Origin: Streptomyces flavotricini | GTDB taxonomy: Bacteria > Actinomycetota > Actinomycetes > Streptomycetales > Streptomycetaceae | Reading direction: 5' to 3' | Assembly (NCBI RefSeq): GCF_020639365.1 | Contig: NZ_JAINUL010000001.1 | Coordinates: 3,760,216-3,824,215 of the forward strand | Length of the DNA: 64,000 bases | Shown: piece by piece, positions 17,987-26,386 of the stretch | How positions within the stretch are numbered: the stretch's first letter is position 1 | How the letters are laid out: every line of letters starts with the position of its first letter | Translations under genes and position numbers: made by a program | Notes under the pieces: generated by a model | Told to the model about the DNA's origin: nothing | Database searches by the model: none | Seen by the model: the letters and a program-made list of their open reading frames with translations, nothing else

Positions 17987-19993
17987 GTGACGAGGCACCC
18001 GTACTCCACGACCACCTGTCCGGACCGGAGTTCACTTCACCTCGGGCGGCGGAGTTTCCTCACCGCCCTGGGGACCGCCGCGGCCACCTTCGCCACCGGG
18101 GTCCCCGCCCACGCCACCGAGCACGCGCGCGACGCCGCCTCCGCCGTCGAGTACGTCGACGTCCAGCTCCTCAGCATCACCGACCTGCACGGCTACCTCC
18201 AGGCCGCCCCCGGCACCAACGCCACCATCAGCGGGAACGGGGGAGGCACGTACACCGTCGGGGGCGTGGCCTACATGGCCACGCACCTCGCCCGGCTGCG
18301 CGCCGACCGCGCCAACTCGTTCTTCTTCACCCCCGGAGACGCCTTCTCGGGCTGGGAGTTCGACGCCGCCGCCTTCGCCGACGAACCCACCATCGAGGCC
18401 CTGAACCGCATGGGCCTCGACTTCGCGACCGCCGGCAACCACGAGTTCGACAAGTCCCCGGCCTTCCTCCGACGACACATGGAGCAGGGGGTCGCCTTCC
18501 CCGTCGAGGGGCGCGACGCCACCTTCACCGACTCCTCCGGCGCCCGCTTCCACGGCGCCGACTTCCGCTTCCACAGCGCCAACGTGGTCCGGACGGGCGA
18601 ACAGAGCGGCACCGTCCTGCCCGCGTACAACATCGAGACGGTACGGACGGCCGCCGGCCAGGAGCTGCGGATCGGGTTCATCCACCTCACCGCCCTCGGC
18701 ACCGAACTCTTCCCCTGCTCCTTCCAGCCCGGCCTCGCCACCCTCGCCGAGGTCGCCACCGCCGACCGGTACGCGGCCGAGCTCAAGGCCCAGGGCGTCA
18801 ACGCCATCGTCCTGAGCCTGCACGACGGAGCCGTCGCCGGAGCCGACTTCAACAGCGGCACCGACCCCTCCGGCCCCGCCCTCGACCTGGCGCTGCGGGT
18901 CTCCCCCGACATCGACGCCATCGTCACCGGCCACTGGCACACCCGGTTCAACATGATGCTCCCGGACCCGAACGGCGTCCCGCGCCCGTTCGTCGAGGCG
19001 GGCTGCTACGGCCAGCTGGTCAACGAGATCAACCTCCGCCTCGACCCCGCCACCGGCAAGGTGGTCCGCGAGCTGACGGTGTCCACGAACCACCCCAACA
19101 CCCGCGACGTCACCCCCGACCCCGCCCTCAAGGCGGTCGTCGACCACTGGGCCGGCCAGGCCGCGGCCCGCGACACCGGCAAGATCGGCAAGCAGACCGG
19201 CTCGTTCGTCCGTACGCGCAACACCGCGGGCGAGAGCACGATGGGCGACCTCGTCGCCGACTGGGCCCTGTGGGCGGGCAGCCGCCCGGCCGACCCCGAG
19301 AACGACGCCAACGTCCATCCCAACGTCGCCGCGCAGCTGGCCCTGGTCGCCGTGGCCCCACGCGTCGGCGTTACCGTGATCGCGGGCGATCTCGTACGGG
19401 ACGCGGCCTCGGGCGGCGCCGTCACCTTCGGCCGCTGCTGGAGGGCCGTCGGCTTCGGCGACCCGATCGTCAGCGCCACGGTCACGGGGCAGCAGATCCA
19501 CGACGCGCTGGAGCAGCAGTGGACGACCGCGGCCAGCGGTGAACTCCTCTTCGCGCCGCTGGCCGTGTCCCGGAACGTCCGCTACGCCTTCAACGCCCTG
19601 GGCGGTGTCGGCGACCGCGTGAACCCGGCCGACGTGTTCATCGACGGCGTCGCGCTCAGCCTCACCGGCACCTACCGCCTCGCCGCCCCCTCGTACACCT
19701 TCCTGGCGAACGACGGCTACGGAGCGCTGAGCGGCTTCGAGGCCCCGTACCGCCACCAGCGCGACTTCGAGAGCTTCGTCGCGTACGTCCGCGAGACCCA
19801 GACCCTCACCCCGGCTCCCCTGGACCGCGTCACCGCCGCCAACACCACCCGCCGCGGCGCCGACGCCGGCGTCGTCCTGGACCGCGGCCCCCTCCTCTAC
19901 CCCGACGGCACCCCGCTGCCCCGCCCCGAGGCAGCGATCCTCTCGGCCGACCGCGACCGCACCGACCGCGACGGCCCCCGACCGCCCTGCTGA
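17987..19993 (+). CDS. Tat-exported 5'-nucleotidase / metallophosphatase
   Basis: A 668-residue secreted enzyme that removes phosphate from nucleotides outside the cell. A twin-arginine signal (LGRRSFLTALGTAAATFATG, cleavage near AHA) is followed by a calcineurin-like domain with the metal ligands ITDLHGY, GDAFSG, GNHEFD and GHWHTRF. A 5'-nucleotidase C-terminal domain follows (GESTMGDLVADWALWA, AIRP-like substrate pocket, SYTFLANDGYGAL). I chose GTG at 17987; a GTG at 17948 would lengthen the N-terminus, which signal peptides tolerate. It is monocistronic. Confidence 0.94.
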   Translation: MTRHPYSTTTCPDRSSLHLGRRSFLTALGTAAATFATGVPAHATEHARDAASAVEYVDVQLLSITDLHGYLQAAPGTNATISGNGGGTYTVGGVAYMATHLARLRADRANSFFFTPGDAFSGWEFDAAAFADEPTIEALNRMGLDFATAGNHEFDKSPAFLRRHMEQGVAFPVEGRDATFTDSSGARFHGADFRFHSANVVRTGEQSGTVLPAYNIETVRTAAGQELRIGFIHLTALGTELFPCSFQPGLATLAEVATADRYAAELKAQGVNAIVLSLHDGAVAGADFNSGTDPSGPALDLALRVSPDIDAIVTGHWHTRFNMMLPDPNGVPRPFVEAGCYGQLVNEINLRLDPATGKVVRELTVSTNHPNTRDVTPDPALKAVVDHWAGQAAARDTGKIGKQTGSFVRTRNTAGESTMGDLVADWALWAGSRPADPENDANVHPNVAAQLALVAVAPRVGVTVIAGDLVRDAASGGAVTFGRCWRAVGFGDPIVSATVTGQQIHDALEQQWTTAASGELLFAPLAVSRNVRYAFNALGGVGDRVNPADVFIDGVALSLTGTYRLAAPSYTFLANDGYGALSGFEAPYRHQRDFESFVAYVRETQTLTPAPLDRVTAANTTRRGADAGVVLDRGPLLYPDGTPLPRPEAAILSADRDRTDRDGPRPPC

Positions 19994-20039
19994 CCGCGGC
20001 GGCCGCGCCCACGCCGGGGACCACCGGCGCCGAGAATGC

Positions 20040-20098
20040 TTGAACCTGTTCAAAAAGAGGTCTACAGTCAGTCCTGCCAACGAGTTGAACACGTTCAA
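20040..20098 (+). promoter_or_regulatory. Promoter with two palindromic TetR-type operators
   Basis: TTGAACCTGTTCAA (20040-20053) and TTGAACACGTTCAA (20085-20098) are both palindromic as TTGAAC-N2-GTTCAA, with centres 45 bp apart. The first provides a -35 TTGAAC, followed at 17 bp by a -10 TACAGT (20063-20068), so a repressor at site 1 would block polymerase and site 2 lies just past the start of transcription. The likely ligand-binding repressor is the TetR protein encoded third in the operon. Confidence 0.82.
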
Positions 20099-20111
20099 GG
20101 GGGCAGAGGCA

Positions 20112-20516
20112 ATGGACCTCACCGTCGTCGCATACGTCATCTACCTGCTCATCAGCATCGGACTGACCGTCTGGGTCGCCCGCACGCTCAGCCGGAACGG
20201 CCGCATCTTCATCGCCGACGTCCTGAACGGGAACGAGAAGCTCGCGGACGCCGTGAACCACCTCCTGGTGGTGGGGTTCTACCTCGTCAACATCGGCTTC
20301 GTGACCCTCTACCTGCGCTCGGACGTCGGCATCGACTCGGCCCGCCAGCTCTTCGAGGCCCTGTCGGTCAAGGTCGGTGTCGTCCTGCTCGTCCTCGGCG
20401 TCATGCACCTCGGCAACGTCTGGGTGCTGAACAAGATGCGCCGCCGCGGGATCATGGAGCGCCAGCAGACCCCGCCGGTCGCCCCGACGGCGTGGACCGC
20501 TCCGGCCGGGGCCTGA
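20112..20516 (+). CDS. Small integral membrane protein
   Basis: A 134-residue protein of unknown function with three or four membrane helices (VVAYVIYLLISIGLTVWV, NHLLVVGFYLVNIGFVTLYL, VGVVLLVLGVMHLGNVWVL) and a short basic tail. It is the first gene behind the double palindrome, so it is probably the main target of the TetR repressor. It sits 4 bases before the DCC-type gene, which suggests a shared redox or membrane-stress role; this is inference. Confidence 0.9.
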   Translation: MDLTVVAYVIYLLISIGLTVWVARTLSRNGRIFIADVLNGNEKLADAVNHLLVVGFYLVNIGFVTLYLRSDVGIDSARQLFEALSVKVGVVLLVLGVMHLGNVWVLNKMRRRGIMERQQTPPVAPTAWTAPAGA

Positions 20517-20519
20517 GCG

Positions 20520-20963
20520 GTGACCACGGCGACGACGGCGCAGGCGACCCGGCACCTGACGGTGCTGTACGACGCCGACTGCCCGCTCTGCGTCCACATC
20601 CGGCACTGGCTGCTCGGGCAGCGCTGGCTGGTGCCGCTCCGGCTGATCCCGGCCGGGTCCTTGGCGGCGCAGGGGCAGTTCCCCCGGCTCGACCACGCGT
20701 CGACGCTCCGCGAGATCACCGTCATCGGGGACGCGGGACAGGTGTGGACCGGGACGGACGCGTTCATCGTGTGCCTGTGGGCGCTGGCGGAGCACCGGCC
20801 GAAGGCGAACTGGCTCGCCACGCCGGCGGGCCGGCCCTTCGCCCGGGCCGCCATGTACACGGCCTCCGCATGGCGCCAAGCCGTGCGGACCGAGCCCGGC
20901 GCGGACGGTCAAGTGGAGCCGCGGGCCCCGGCCTGTGGCGACCAGTGCTCGGTACCCGGCTAG
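20520..20963 (+). CDS. DCC-family thiol-disulfide oxidoreductase (DUF393)
   Basis: A 147-residue thioredoxin-like protein. LTVLYDADCPLCVHI carries the DxxCPxC signature that names the DCC family, with the Cys pair as the presumed redox centre. GTDAFIVCLWAL is the second conserved block. It lies 4 bases after the membrane-protein gene and 11 bases before the TetR gene, in one operon under the TTGAAC-N2-GTTCAA promoter. Partner proteins are not known. Confidence 0.9.
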   Translation: MTTATTAQATRHLTVLYDADCPLCVHIRHWLLGQRWLVPLRLIPAGSLAAQGQFPRLDHASTLREITVIGDAGQVWTGTDAFIVCLWALAEHRPKANWLATPAGRPFARAAMYTASAWRQAVRTEPGADGQVEPRAPACGDQCSVPG

Positions 20964-20974
20964 GCTCGTGCACC

Positions 20975-21742
20975 GTGACTGATCAGAAGGCTCCCAAGAG
21001 CGAGCAGACCCGCACGCTCATCCTCGAAACCGCGCTCCGCCTCTTCCAGGAGCGCGGCTTCGACAAGACGACCATGCGGGCCATCGCCAAGGAGGCAGGG
21101 GTCTCGGTCGGCAACGCCTACTACTACTTCGAGTCGAAGGAACACCTGGTCCAGGGGTTCTACGACCGGATCGGCGCCGCTCACCAGGCGGCGGTCCGGC
21201 CCATCCTGGACAGCGAGACCGATCTGCAGAAGCGGCTCGCGGGCGTACTGACCAGCTGGCTCGACATCGCGGCGCCCTACCACGAGTTCGCCTCGCAGTT
21301 CTTCAAGAACGCCGCGGACCCGGAAAGCCCGCTCAGCCCCTTCTCCCCCGAATCGGAACCCGCCCGCAAGGCGGCGATCGACATGCACCGCGAGGTGCTG
21401 GGCGGCGCGAAGACGAAGGTCCCGGCCGAACTGGCCGACGTGCTGCCGGAGCTGATGTGGCTCTCGCAGATGGGGCTCGTCCTGTACTGGGTCTTCGACC
21501 GGTCCCCGGACAGCGAGAAGACGCGGCGGCTCGCGGAGCGCGGCGCGCAGCTGACGACGCGGGGCATCGTCCTGGCCCGCTTCCGGGTGCTGCGGCCGCT
21601 GGTGCGCGAGGTCCACGAGCTGTTCGCGGACTTCCTGCCCGGGATGGCGCAGGCGGCGGTGTCCAAGAAGAAGAGGGCGTCCGACCCGGACGCCGACTTC
21701 GACCCCACGGCCGGCGCCGACGGAGCGGCTACAGCCAGTTGA
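20975..21742 (+). CDS. TetR-family transcriptional regulator
   Basis: A 255-residue repressor with a classical TetR helix-turn-helix: TRTLILETALRLFQERGFDK, then TTMRAIAKEAGVSVGNAYYY and FESKEHLVQGFYDR. The C-terminal ligand domain has no recognisable pocket. It probably binds the two palindromes at 20040-20098 and so controls its own operon. TAGGCT at 20961-20966 is a good -10 only 8 bases before the GTG, so an internal leaderless transcript is likely. Its stop overlaps the convergent binding-protein gene by 14 bases. Confidence 0.93.
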   Translation: MTDQKAPKSEQTRTLILETALRLFQERGFDKTTMRAIAKEAGVSVGNAYYYFESKEHLVQGFYDRIGAAHQAAVRPILDSETDLQKRLAGVLTSWLDIAAPYHEFASQFFKNAADPESPLSPFSPESEPARKAAIDMHREVLGGAKTKVPAELADVLPELMWLSQMGLVLYWVFDRSPDSEKTRRLAERGAQLTTRGIVLARFRVLRPLVREVHELFADFLPGMAQAAVSKKKRASDPDADFDPTAGADGAATAS

Positions 21743-23312
21743 GCTCCCACAGGCGCCAGACACCGGTCCCGTCGGAGAGGTACTGGGCTCCGGAGACGGA
21801 GTCGCGGGACATCACGTAGTCCTTCTTCTGCCAGATGGGCAGCATCGGGACCTGCTGGGAGACCAGCTTCTGGAGCTCGCGGAAGTCGGCCGCGGCCTGG
21901 CCGCGGTCCGAGAAGGACTGGGTCCGGGCGATGAGACCGTCGATGGCCTTGTCGGAGAAGCCGTTGTTCATGCTGGAGTCGGCGCCGACGAGCGGGGCGA
22001 GGAAGTTGTCCGCGTCCGGGAAGTCGGCGATCCAGCCGATGGTGTAGGCGTCGAACTCACCGGCCGCGTAGGCCTTCTGGAAGTCGGCCCACTGGTCGAC
22101 GGCCTTGATCTTGATCTGGAAGAGCCCGGTGGCCGTGAGCTGCTTCGCGATCTCGTCGGCCTCCGCGACGTTCGGCCCGCGCGTGTTCACCCCGAGGGTG
22201 AGGGAGACCGGGGCGGTGATCCCGGCGTCCTTGAGCAGCTTCTTCGCGGCCGCGCCGTTGGGCGCCGGGTACGTGTCGAAGAACGGGGTGCTGTGCGCGG
22301 AGATGCCGGCCGGGACGAGGGAGTAGAGCGGGGTCACCGTGCCGTGGTGGATCTCGCCGGCCACCTTGGAGCGGTCGATGACCGCGGCGATGGCCTGGCG
22401 CACGGCGAGCGGCGCGGTCGTGGAGCCGGGGCGGACGTTGAAGACCATGCTGCGGGTCTCGGAGCCGCCGGAAGCCTGGTACTTCGTGTCCTTCAGGCCC
22501 GGGTTGAGGCCCGCGAGCACCTCGGGCGGCATGTCGCGGTGGGCGACCTCGACCTCGTGGCCGGTCCAGGCCTGGTTGAGCTGGGCCGAGTCCTTGTAGT
22601 ACCGGACGGTGACGGCCGTCTTGGCGGGCTGCTTGGACTGGCCGCGGTAGGCCTGGTTCGGCTTGAGCTCGGCGCTGGTGCCGGCCTCGTACGCACCGAG
22701 CGTGAAGGGGCCGGAGCCGTCGACCTTGCCGTCCTCGCGCAGGGACTTCGCCGGGTACTTCTCCTTGTCGACGATCGAGGCGGCGCCCGTCGCGATCTTG
22801 AAGGGGAAGGTGGCGTCCGGCGCGGAGAGCGTGAAGGTGACGGTGCGGCCGTCGGCCTTGACCGACTGCAGGGTGTTGAACAGGGGCGCCGGACCCTGGT
22901 CCGAGTTGATCGCCTTGATCCGGTCGAAGGAGTGCTTGACGTCCTCCGCGGTGATGGCGCGCCCGTTCGAGAACTTCAGGTCGGGGCGGAGCTCGCACTG
23001 GTACGTGGTGAGCTGCGCGCCGGTGAACTTGCAGGCGGAGGCCGCGTCCGGGACCGGGGTGTCGGAGCCGGTCTTGATGGTCAGGAGCGACTGGTAGACG
23101 TTGCTGAAGAGGGCCCAGGAGCCCGCGTCGTACGCCCCGGCGGGGTCGAGGGACGAGACCACGTCGCTCGTCCCGACCCGCAGGGCGGTGCCGCTGCCGC
23201 GGCCCTCCTCCGGAAGCAGCTGCCAGGCGCCGACACCGGCCACGCCGATCACCAGCCCCGCCGCGATGACCTTCGAGCGGACAGACTTCACCCTTGACCC
23301 CACCCCACCCAT
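21729..23312 (-). CDS. ABC-transporter peptide/substrate-binding protein (SBP_bac_5)
   Basis: A roughly 527-residue extracytoplasmic solute-binding protein of the oligopeptide (DppA/OppA) family. SKVIAAGLVIGVAGVGAWQL is a signal-anchor-like segment without a lipobox. ALRVGTSDVVSSLDPAGAYD opens the binding domain; LKFSNGRAITAEDVKHSFDR and SGPFTLGAYE are family motifs, and GEFDAYTIGWIADFPDADNF is conserved near the C-terminus. No permease or ATPase genes are adjacent, so it is an orphan binding protein. Start choice is uncertain: ATG at 23312, GTG at 23291 or GTG at 23339. Confidence 0.92.
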   Translation of the reverse strand: MGGVGSRVKSVRSKVIAAGLVIGVAGVGAWQLLPEEGRGSGTALRVGTSDVVSSLDPAGAYDAGSWALFSNVYQSLLTIKTGSDTPVPDAASACKFTGAQLTTYQCELRPDLKFSNGRAITAEDVKHSFDRIKAINSDQGPAPLFNTLQSVKADGRTVTFTLSAPDATFPFKIATGAASIVDKEKYPAKSLREDGKVDGSGPFTLGAYEAGTSAELKPNQAYRGQSKQPAKTAVTVRYYKDSAQLNQAWTGHEVEVAHRDMPPEVLAGLNPGLKDTKYQASGGSETRSMVFNVRPGSTTAPLAVRQAIAAVIDRSKVAGEIHHGTVTPLYSLVPAGISAHSTPFFDTYPAPNGAAAKKLLKDAGITAPVSLTLGVNTRGPNVAEADEIAKQLTATGLFQIKIKAVDQWADFQKAYAAGEFDAYTIGWIADFPDADNFLAPLVGADSSMNNGFSDKAIDGLIARTQSFSDRGQAAADFRELQKLVSQQVPMLPIWQKKDYVMSRDSVSGAQYLSDGTGVWRLWELNWL

Positions 23313-23431
23313 GGAAATGCCATGGTTTGACTCGCCCACCGGATCCCCATGTCCGATTAACGGTCATCCCATCACGGAATTTCAGCCTCGGGAAGGCCGA
23401 TTCACGGCGGGTCGTTACCGGTTGAGCCCGG

Positions 23432-24751
23432 TCACGCCTGGTATGAGGCGAGTTCGACGACCGTGATGTCGGACGGGGCCCCGACCCGGACCGGCGGCCC
23501 CCAGGCGCCCGCGCCGCGCGAGACGTAGAGCTGGGTGTCGCCGTAGCGCTCCAGCCCGGCGACGGTCGGGTTGGCGAGCTCGGCGAGGAGGCTGCCGGGC
23601 CAGAGCTGGCCGCCGTGGGTGTGGCCGGAGAGCTGGAGGTCGACGCCGTGGCGGACGGCGTCGTGGATGACGATCGGCTGGTGGGCCATGAGCACGGCGG
23701 CACGGGACGGGTCGCGGTCGCCGAGGGCGGCCGTGAAGTCCGGACCGTGGCCCTCCGTCTCGCCCGCCACGTCGTTGACGCCGGCGAGGTCGAAGTACGG
23801 CAGGGGCCGGCGGGCGTTCTCCAGCGGGGTGAGGCCCAGCTCGCGGACGTGGTCGATCCACTGCTGGGCGCCGGAGAAGTACTCGTGGTTGCCGGTGACG
23901 AAATACGCGCCGTGGCGGGCGGAGAGCCGGCGCAGGGGCTCGGCGGCGGGGCCGAGGTCGTGGACGCTGCCGTCGACGAGGTCGCCGACGACGGCGATGA
24001 GGTCGGGCTGCGTGCGGTTGATCGTCTCCACGATGCGGGTGGTGTGGGCGCGGCCGAGGACGGGGCCGAGGTGGATGTCGCTGACGACGGCGATGCGGAA
24101 GCCGTGGGCGGCTCGGGGGAGTTTGGCCAGAGGGACCTGGACGCGCTTGACGCGGGGGCCGCGGAGGACCCCGTACGTGCCCTGGGCGACCGTGGCGGTT
24201 GCCGCGAGGGCGGCTGCGCCGCCCACCGCTCGCGCGACGAACTGGCGGCGGGTGGCCGCGCCGGGGGTTCCGGTCGGCTCGGGCGCTTCGGCAAGGACCT
24301 GCGTCGCCGGGGCCCGAGGGGCCGGCTCGGTGGCGGAGGCGGCGGAGGTGGCGGGAACGGCGGAGGTGGCGGGGGCCGGGGCGGAAGCGGCGGGGGCGGG
24401 GGCGGCGGTTCCGCGGGCGGCATGCGCCGTACCGGGCTCCCGGCGGAGCAGGAACGCCCGGACCGGCTCCGCCACCAGCATCGCCAGGCTCAGGTAGAGG
24501 AGGACCGCCAGCCACATGTAACCCGGCCAGGCCACCGACTGTTGGAGCCGGAAGGGGGCGCCGGCGCGGCCCGCGGTGAGGGCGGCCAGCGAGAGGAGCG
24601 GCAGTGCGAAGGCGAGGGTGGTGCCGATGCGGCGCGCCGTGCCGCGCGGGCGCGTCGTATCGCGGACCAGCCGGATCCACAGCCAGCGGTGGACCAGGCC
24701 CAGCAGGGCCAAGACCGCCAGCGCGATGCCCGCGAAGAGCAGGATTCTCAT
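23432..24751 (-). CDS. Membrane-anchored metallophosphoesterase (YkuE-like)
   Basis: A 439-residue protein. Three hydrophobic segments lie at the N-terminus (ILLFAGIALAVLALLGLVH, TTLAFALPLLSLAALTAG, YMWLAVLLYLSLAMLVAEP), then an Ala/Pro-rich linker, a Tat-like TRRQFVARAVGGAAALAATA, and a calcineurin-type domain with SDIHLGP, VGDLVDG, GNHEYF, and SGHTHGGQ as metal ligands. This arrangement matches membrane phosphoesterases that act on lipid-linked or envelope substrates. It is coupled to the upstream small membrane gene through ATGA. Confidence 0.94.
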   Translation of the reverse strand: MRILLFAGIALAVLALLGLVHRWLWIRLVRDTTRPRGTARRIGTTLAFALPLLSLAALTAGRAGAPFRLQQSVAWPGYMWLAVLLYLSLAMLVAEPVRAFLLRREPGTAHAARGTAAPAPAASAPAPATSAVPATSAASATEPAPRAPATQVLAEAPEPTGTPGAATRRQFVARAVGGAAALAATATVAQGTYGVLRGPRVKRVQVPLAKLPRAAHGFRIAVVSDIHLGPVLGRAHTTRIVETINRTQPDLIAVVGDLVDGSVHDLGPAAEPLRRLSARHGAYFVTGNHEYFSGAQQWIDHVRELGLTPLENARRPLPYFDLAGVNDVAGETEGHGPDFTAALGDRDPSRAAVLMAHQPIVIHDAVRHGVDLQLSGHTHGGQLWPGSLLAELANPTVAGLERYGDTQLYVSRGAGAWGPPVRVGAPSDITVVELASYQA

Positions 24752-25008
24752 GCGTCCGGGCCCCGGCGTGATTCACGCCGCAGCGCGAGGACTCCGCGCA
24801 ACCCGATCACACCAACGGCCGTCCCCAGGAGAAAGGAGGCGATGGCCAGGAGAAGGTGTACCCAGAAGTAGGCCGTCGGCTCGCCCGCCGCGTCGAATGC
24901 CAGACCACTGGCGTCCTTCCACAGGTTCCGGACGAAAGTTGCCCAGATGAACCAGCTCCACACTCCGAAGGCGAGCAGGAACCAGGACACGGCGCGGCTG
25001 AGTTTCAT
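24748..25008 (-). CDS. SCO4848-type small membrane protein
   Basis: An 86-residue protein with two helices (AVSWFLLAFGVWSWFIWATF and WVHLLLAIASFLLGTAVGVI) joined by a polar loop. It resembles the family named for S. coelicolor SCO4848. It overlaps the start of the metallophosphoesterase gene by ATGA and lies divergently from the D-Ala-D-Ala carboxypeptidase. Role unknown; the neighbours suggest an envelope function. Confidence 0.88.
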   Translation of the reverse strand: MKLSRAVSWFLLAFGVWSWFIWATFVRNLWKDASGLAFDAAGEPTAYFWVHLLLAIASFLLGTAVGVIGLRGVLALRRESRRGPDA

Positions 25009-25090
25009 GCCCCCAGTATCGGTTTGGTCCCCAGGACGGACGCGTCGGGGTGGGCTGTACCGGCGGTGGTTCGGCCACGTTGGCCGGTCC

Positions 25091-25120
25091 CTGACGGCGG
25101 AGCGCCGATCGGGATGTACT
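25091..25120 (+). promoter_or_regulatory. Probable promoter of the carboxypeptidase gene, nearly leaderless
   Basis: CTGACG (25091-25096) and TGTACT (25115-25120) are spaced 18 bp apart. The expected start of transcription is about 25127-25130, and the GTG start codon is at 25130, so the leader would be absent or only a few bases long. Confidence 0.5.
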
Positions 25121-25129
25121 TTCACCTGC

Positions 25130-26386
25130 GTGTCTGCAAAGAAGACCGCGCTGACGGTCCTTTCCGCCGGGCTGCTCGTCCCCGCCATGCTCGTGGTGCC
25201 CGCGCACGCCGCGCCCACCCCGCCGACGGACGCGAAGGGGCAGCCGCCCAAGGCTCCGGCCGCGGCCGCGCCGCCGGCGTCGATGTCCACCGTCGGAGGA
25301 GCCCTGCTCGGCAAGCCGGGGGTGCAGGTCAATCTGCTCGCCGGGGCCCCCGCGCTGCCGACGAGTCTGACGGGGCGTTCGTGGATCGTCGCCGACGCCG
25401 AGACGGGCGAGGTGCTGGCCGCCAACAACGCGCACTGGCGGCTGCCCCCGGCCTCCACCCTGAAGATGCTCTTCGCCGACACGGTGCTGCCGAGCCTGCC
25501 GAAGGACCAGGTCCACAAGGTCACCGAGCAGGAGATGGCGGGCGTCGGCGCGGGCTCGAGCCTGGTCGGGGTCAAGGAGGACCACGAGTACTCGGTGCAC
25601 GACCTGTGGCTCGGGGTGTTCCTGCGGTCCGGGAACGACGCCGTGCACGTGCTGGCCGCCATGAACGGCGGCATCGACAAGACCGTCAAGGACATGCAGG
25701 CGCACGCCGAGGAGCTCCAGGCCCTCGACACGCACGTGGTGTCCCCGGACGGGTACGACGCCCCGGAGCAGGTGTCGAGCGCGTACGACCTCACCCTGAT
25801 CGCCCGCTCCGGACTGCAGAAGCAGGACTTCCGGGAGTACTGCGGGACGGCGGAGGCGAAGTTCCCGGGGCGTCAGGAGCCCGGGAAGCCGCGCGAGTAC
25901 TTCGAGATCCAGAACACCAACCGGCTGATGACGGGCTCCAGCGGGCTCTCCCCGTACAAGGGCATCGCGGGGGTGAAGAACGGCAACACGACCATGGCCG
26001 GGTCGACCTTCACCGGCGCGGCGCAGCAGGGCAACAAGAAGCTGCTGGTCACGGTGATGAACCCGGCCTCGGGCGGGCTGAACTCGGTCTACGAGGAGAC
26101 CGCCGACCTCTTCGACTGGGGGTTCTCGGCGATCGGCAAGGTCAAGCCGGTGGGCGAGCTGGTCCCGCCGAAGAGTGCGGACACCTCCTCGCTGGGCTCC
26201 CCCGCCCAGTCGCACGAGCACAACTCGTCGGCGGCCGGTGAGGGCGCGGGCGGCGGCGTCGGCACCGCGCTCGGGGTCGCGGGCGGGGCGCTGGCCGTGA
26301 TCGCGGGCGGGGCGTACGCGGTCAACCGGCGCTGGCCGCGCGGCCCGCGCGGCCGCCGCACCGGCGGCGGCGACCAGGTGTCCTAG
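25130..26386 (+). CDS. D-alanyl-D-alanine carboxypeptidase (PBP5-like, membrane-anchored)
   Basis: A 418-residue exported enzyme that trims the terminal D-Ala from peptidoglycan stem peptides. A Sec signal peptide (ALTVLSAGLLVPAMLVVPAHA) and a Pro/Ala linker precede the peptidase S11 domain: STLK (Ser109, Lys112), SGN (167-169) and KNG (283-285) where most members have KTG. A C-terminal membrane helix (GTALGVAGGALAVIAGGAYAV) and basic tail anchor it. GTG at 25130 gives the natural signal peptide. The stop overlaps the convergent YihY gene by 4 bases. Confidence 0.95.
   Translation: MSAKKTALTVLSAGLLVPAMLVVPAHAAPTPPTDAKGQPPKAPAAAAPPASMSTVGGALLGKPGVQVNLLAGAPALPTSLTGRSWIVADAETGEVLAANNAHWRLPPASTLKMLFADTVLPSLPKDQVHKVTEQEMAGVGAGSSLVGVKEDHEYSVHDLWLGVFLRSGNDAVHVLAAMNGGIDKTVKDMQAHAEELQALDTHVVSPDGYDAPEQVSSAYDLTLIARSGLQKQDFREYCGTAEAKFPGRQEPGKPREYFEIQNTNRLMTGSSGLSPYKGIAGVKNGNTTMAGSTFTGAAQQGNKKLLVTVMNPASGGLNSVYEETADLFDWGFSAIGKVKPVGELVPPKSADTSSLGSPAQSHEHNSSAAGEGAGGGVGTALGVAGGALAVIAGGAYAVNRRWPRGPRGRRTGGGDQVS

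Noticed and set aside
23306..23325. CCATGG repeated around AAATG near the binding-protein start
   Set aside because: It consists of two NcoI-type hexamers that overlap start-codon sequence; the symmetry is short and likely chance.
22057..24423. Very long minus-strand Pro/Ser-rich frame across two genes
   Set aside because: It is a low-complexity shadow of the binding-protein and metallophosphoesterase genes with no recognisable domain.
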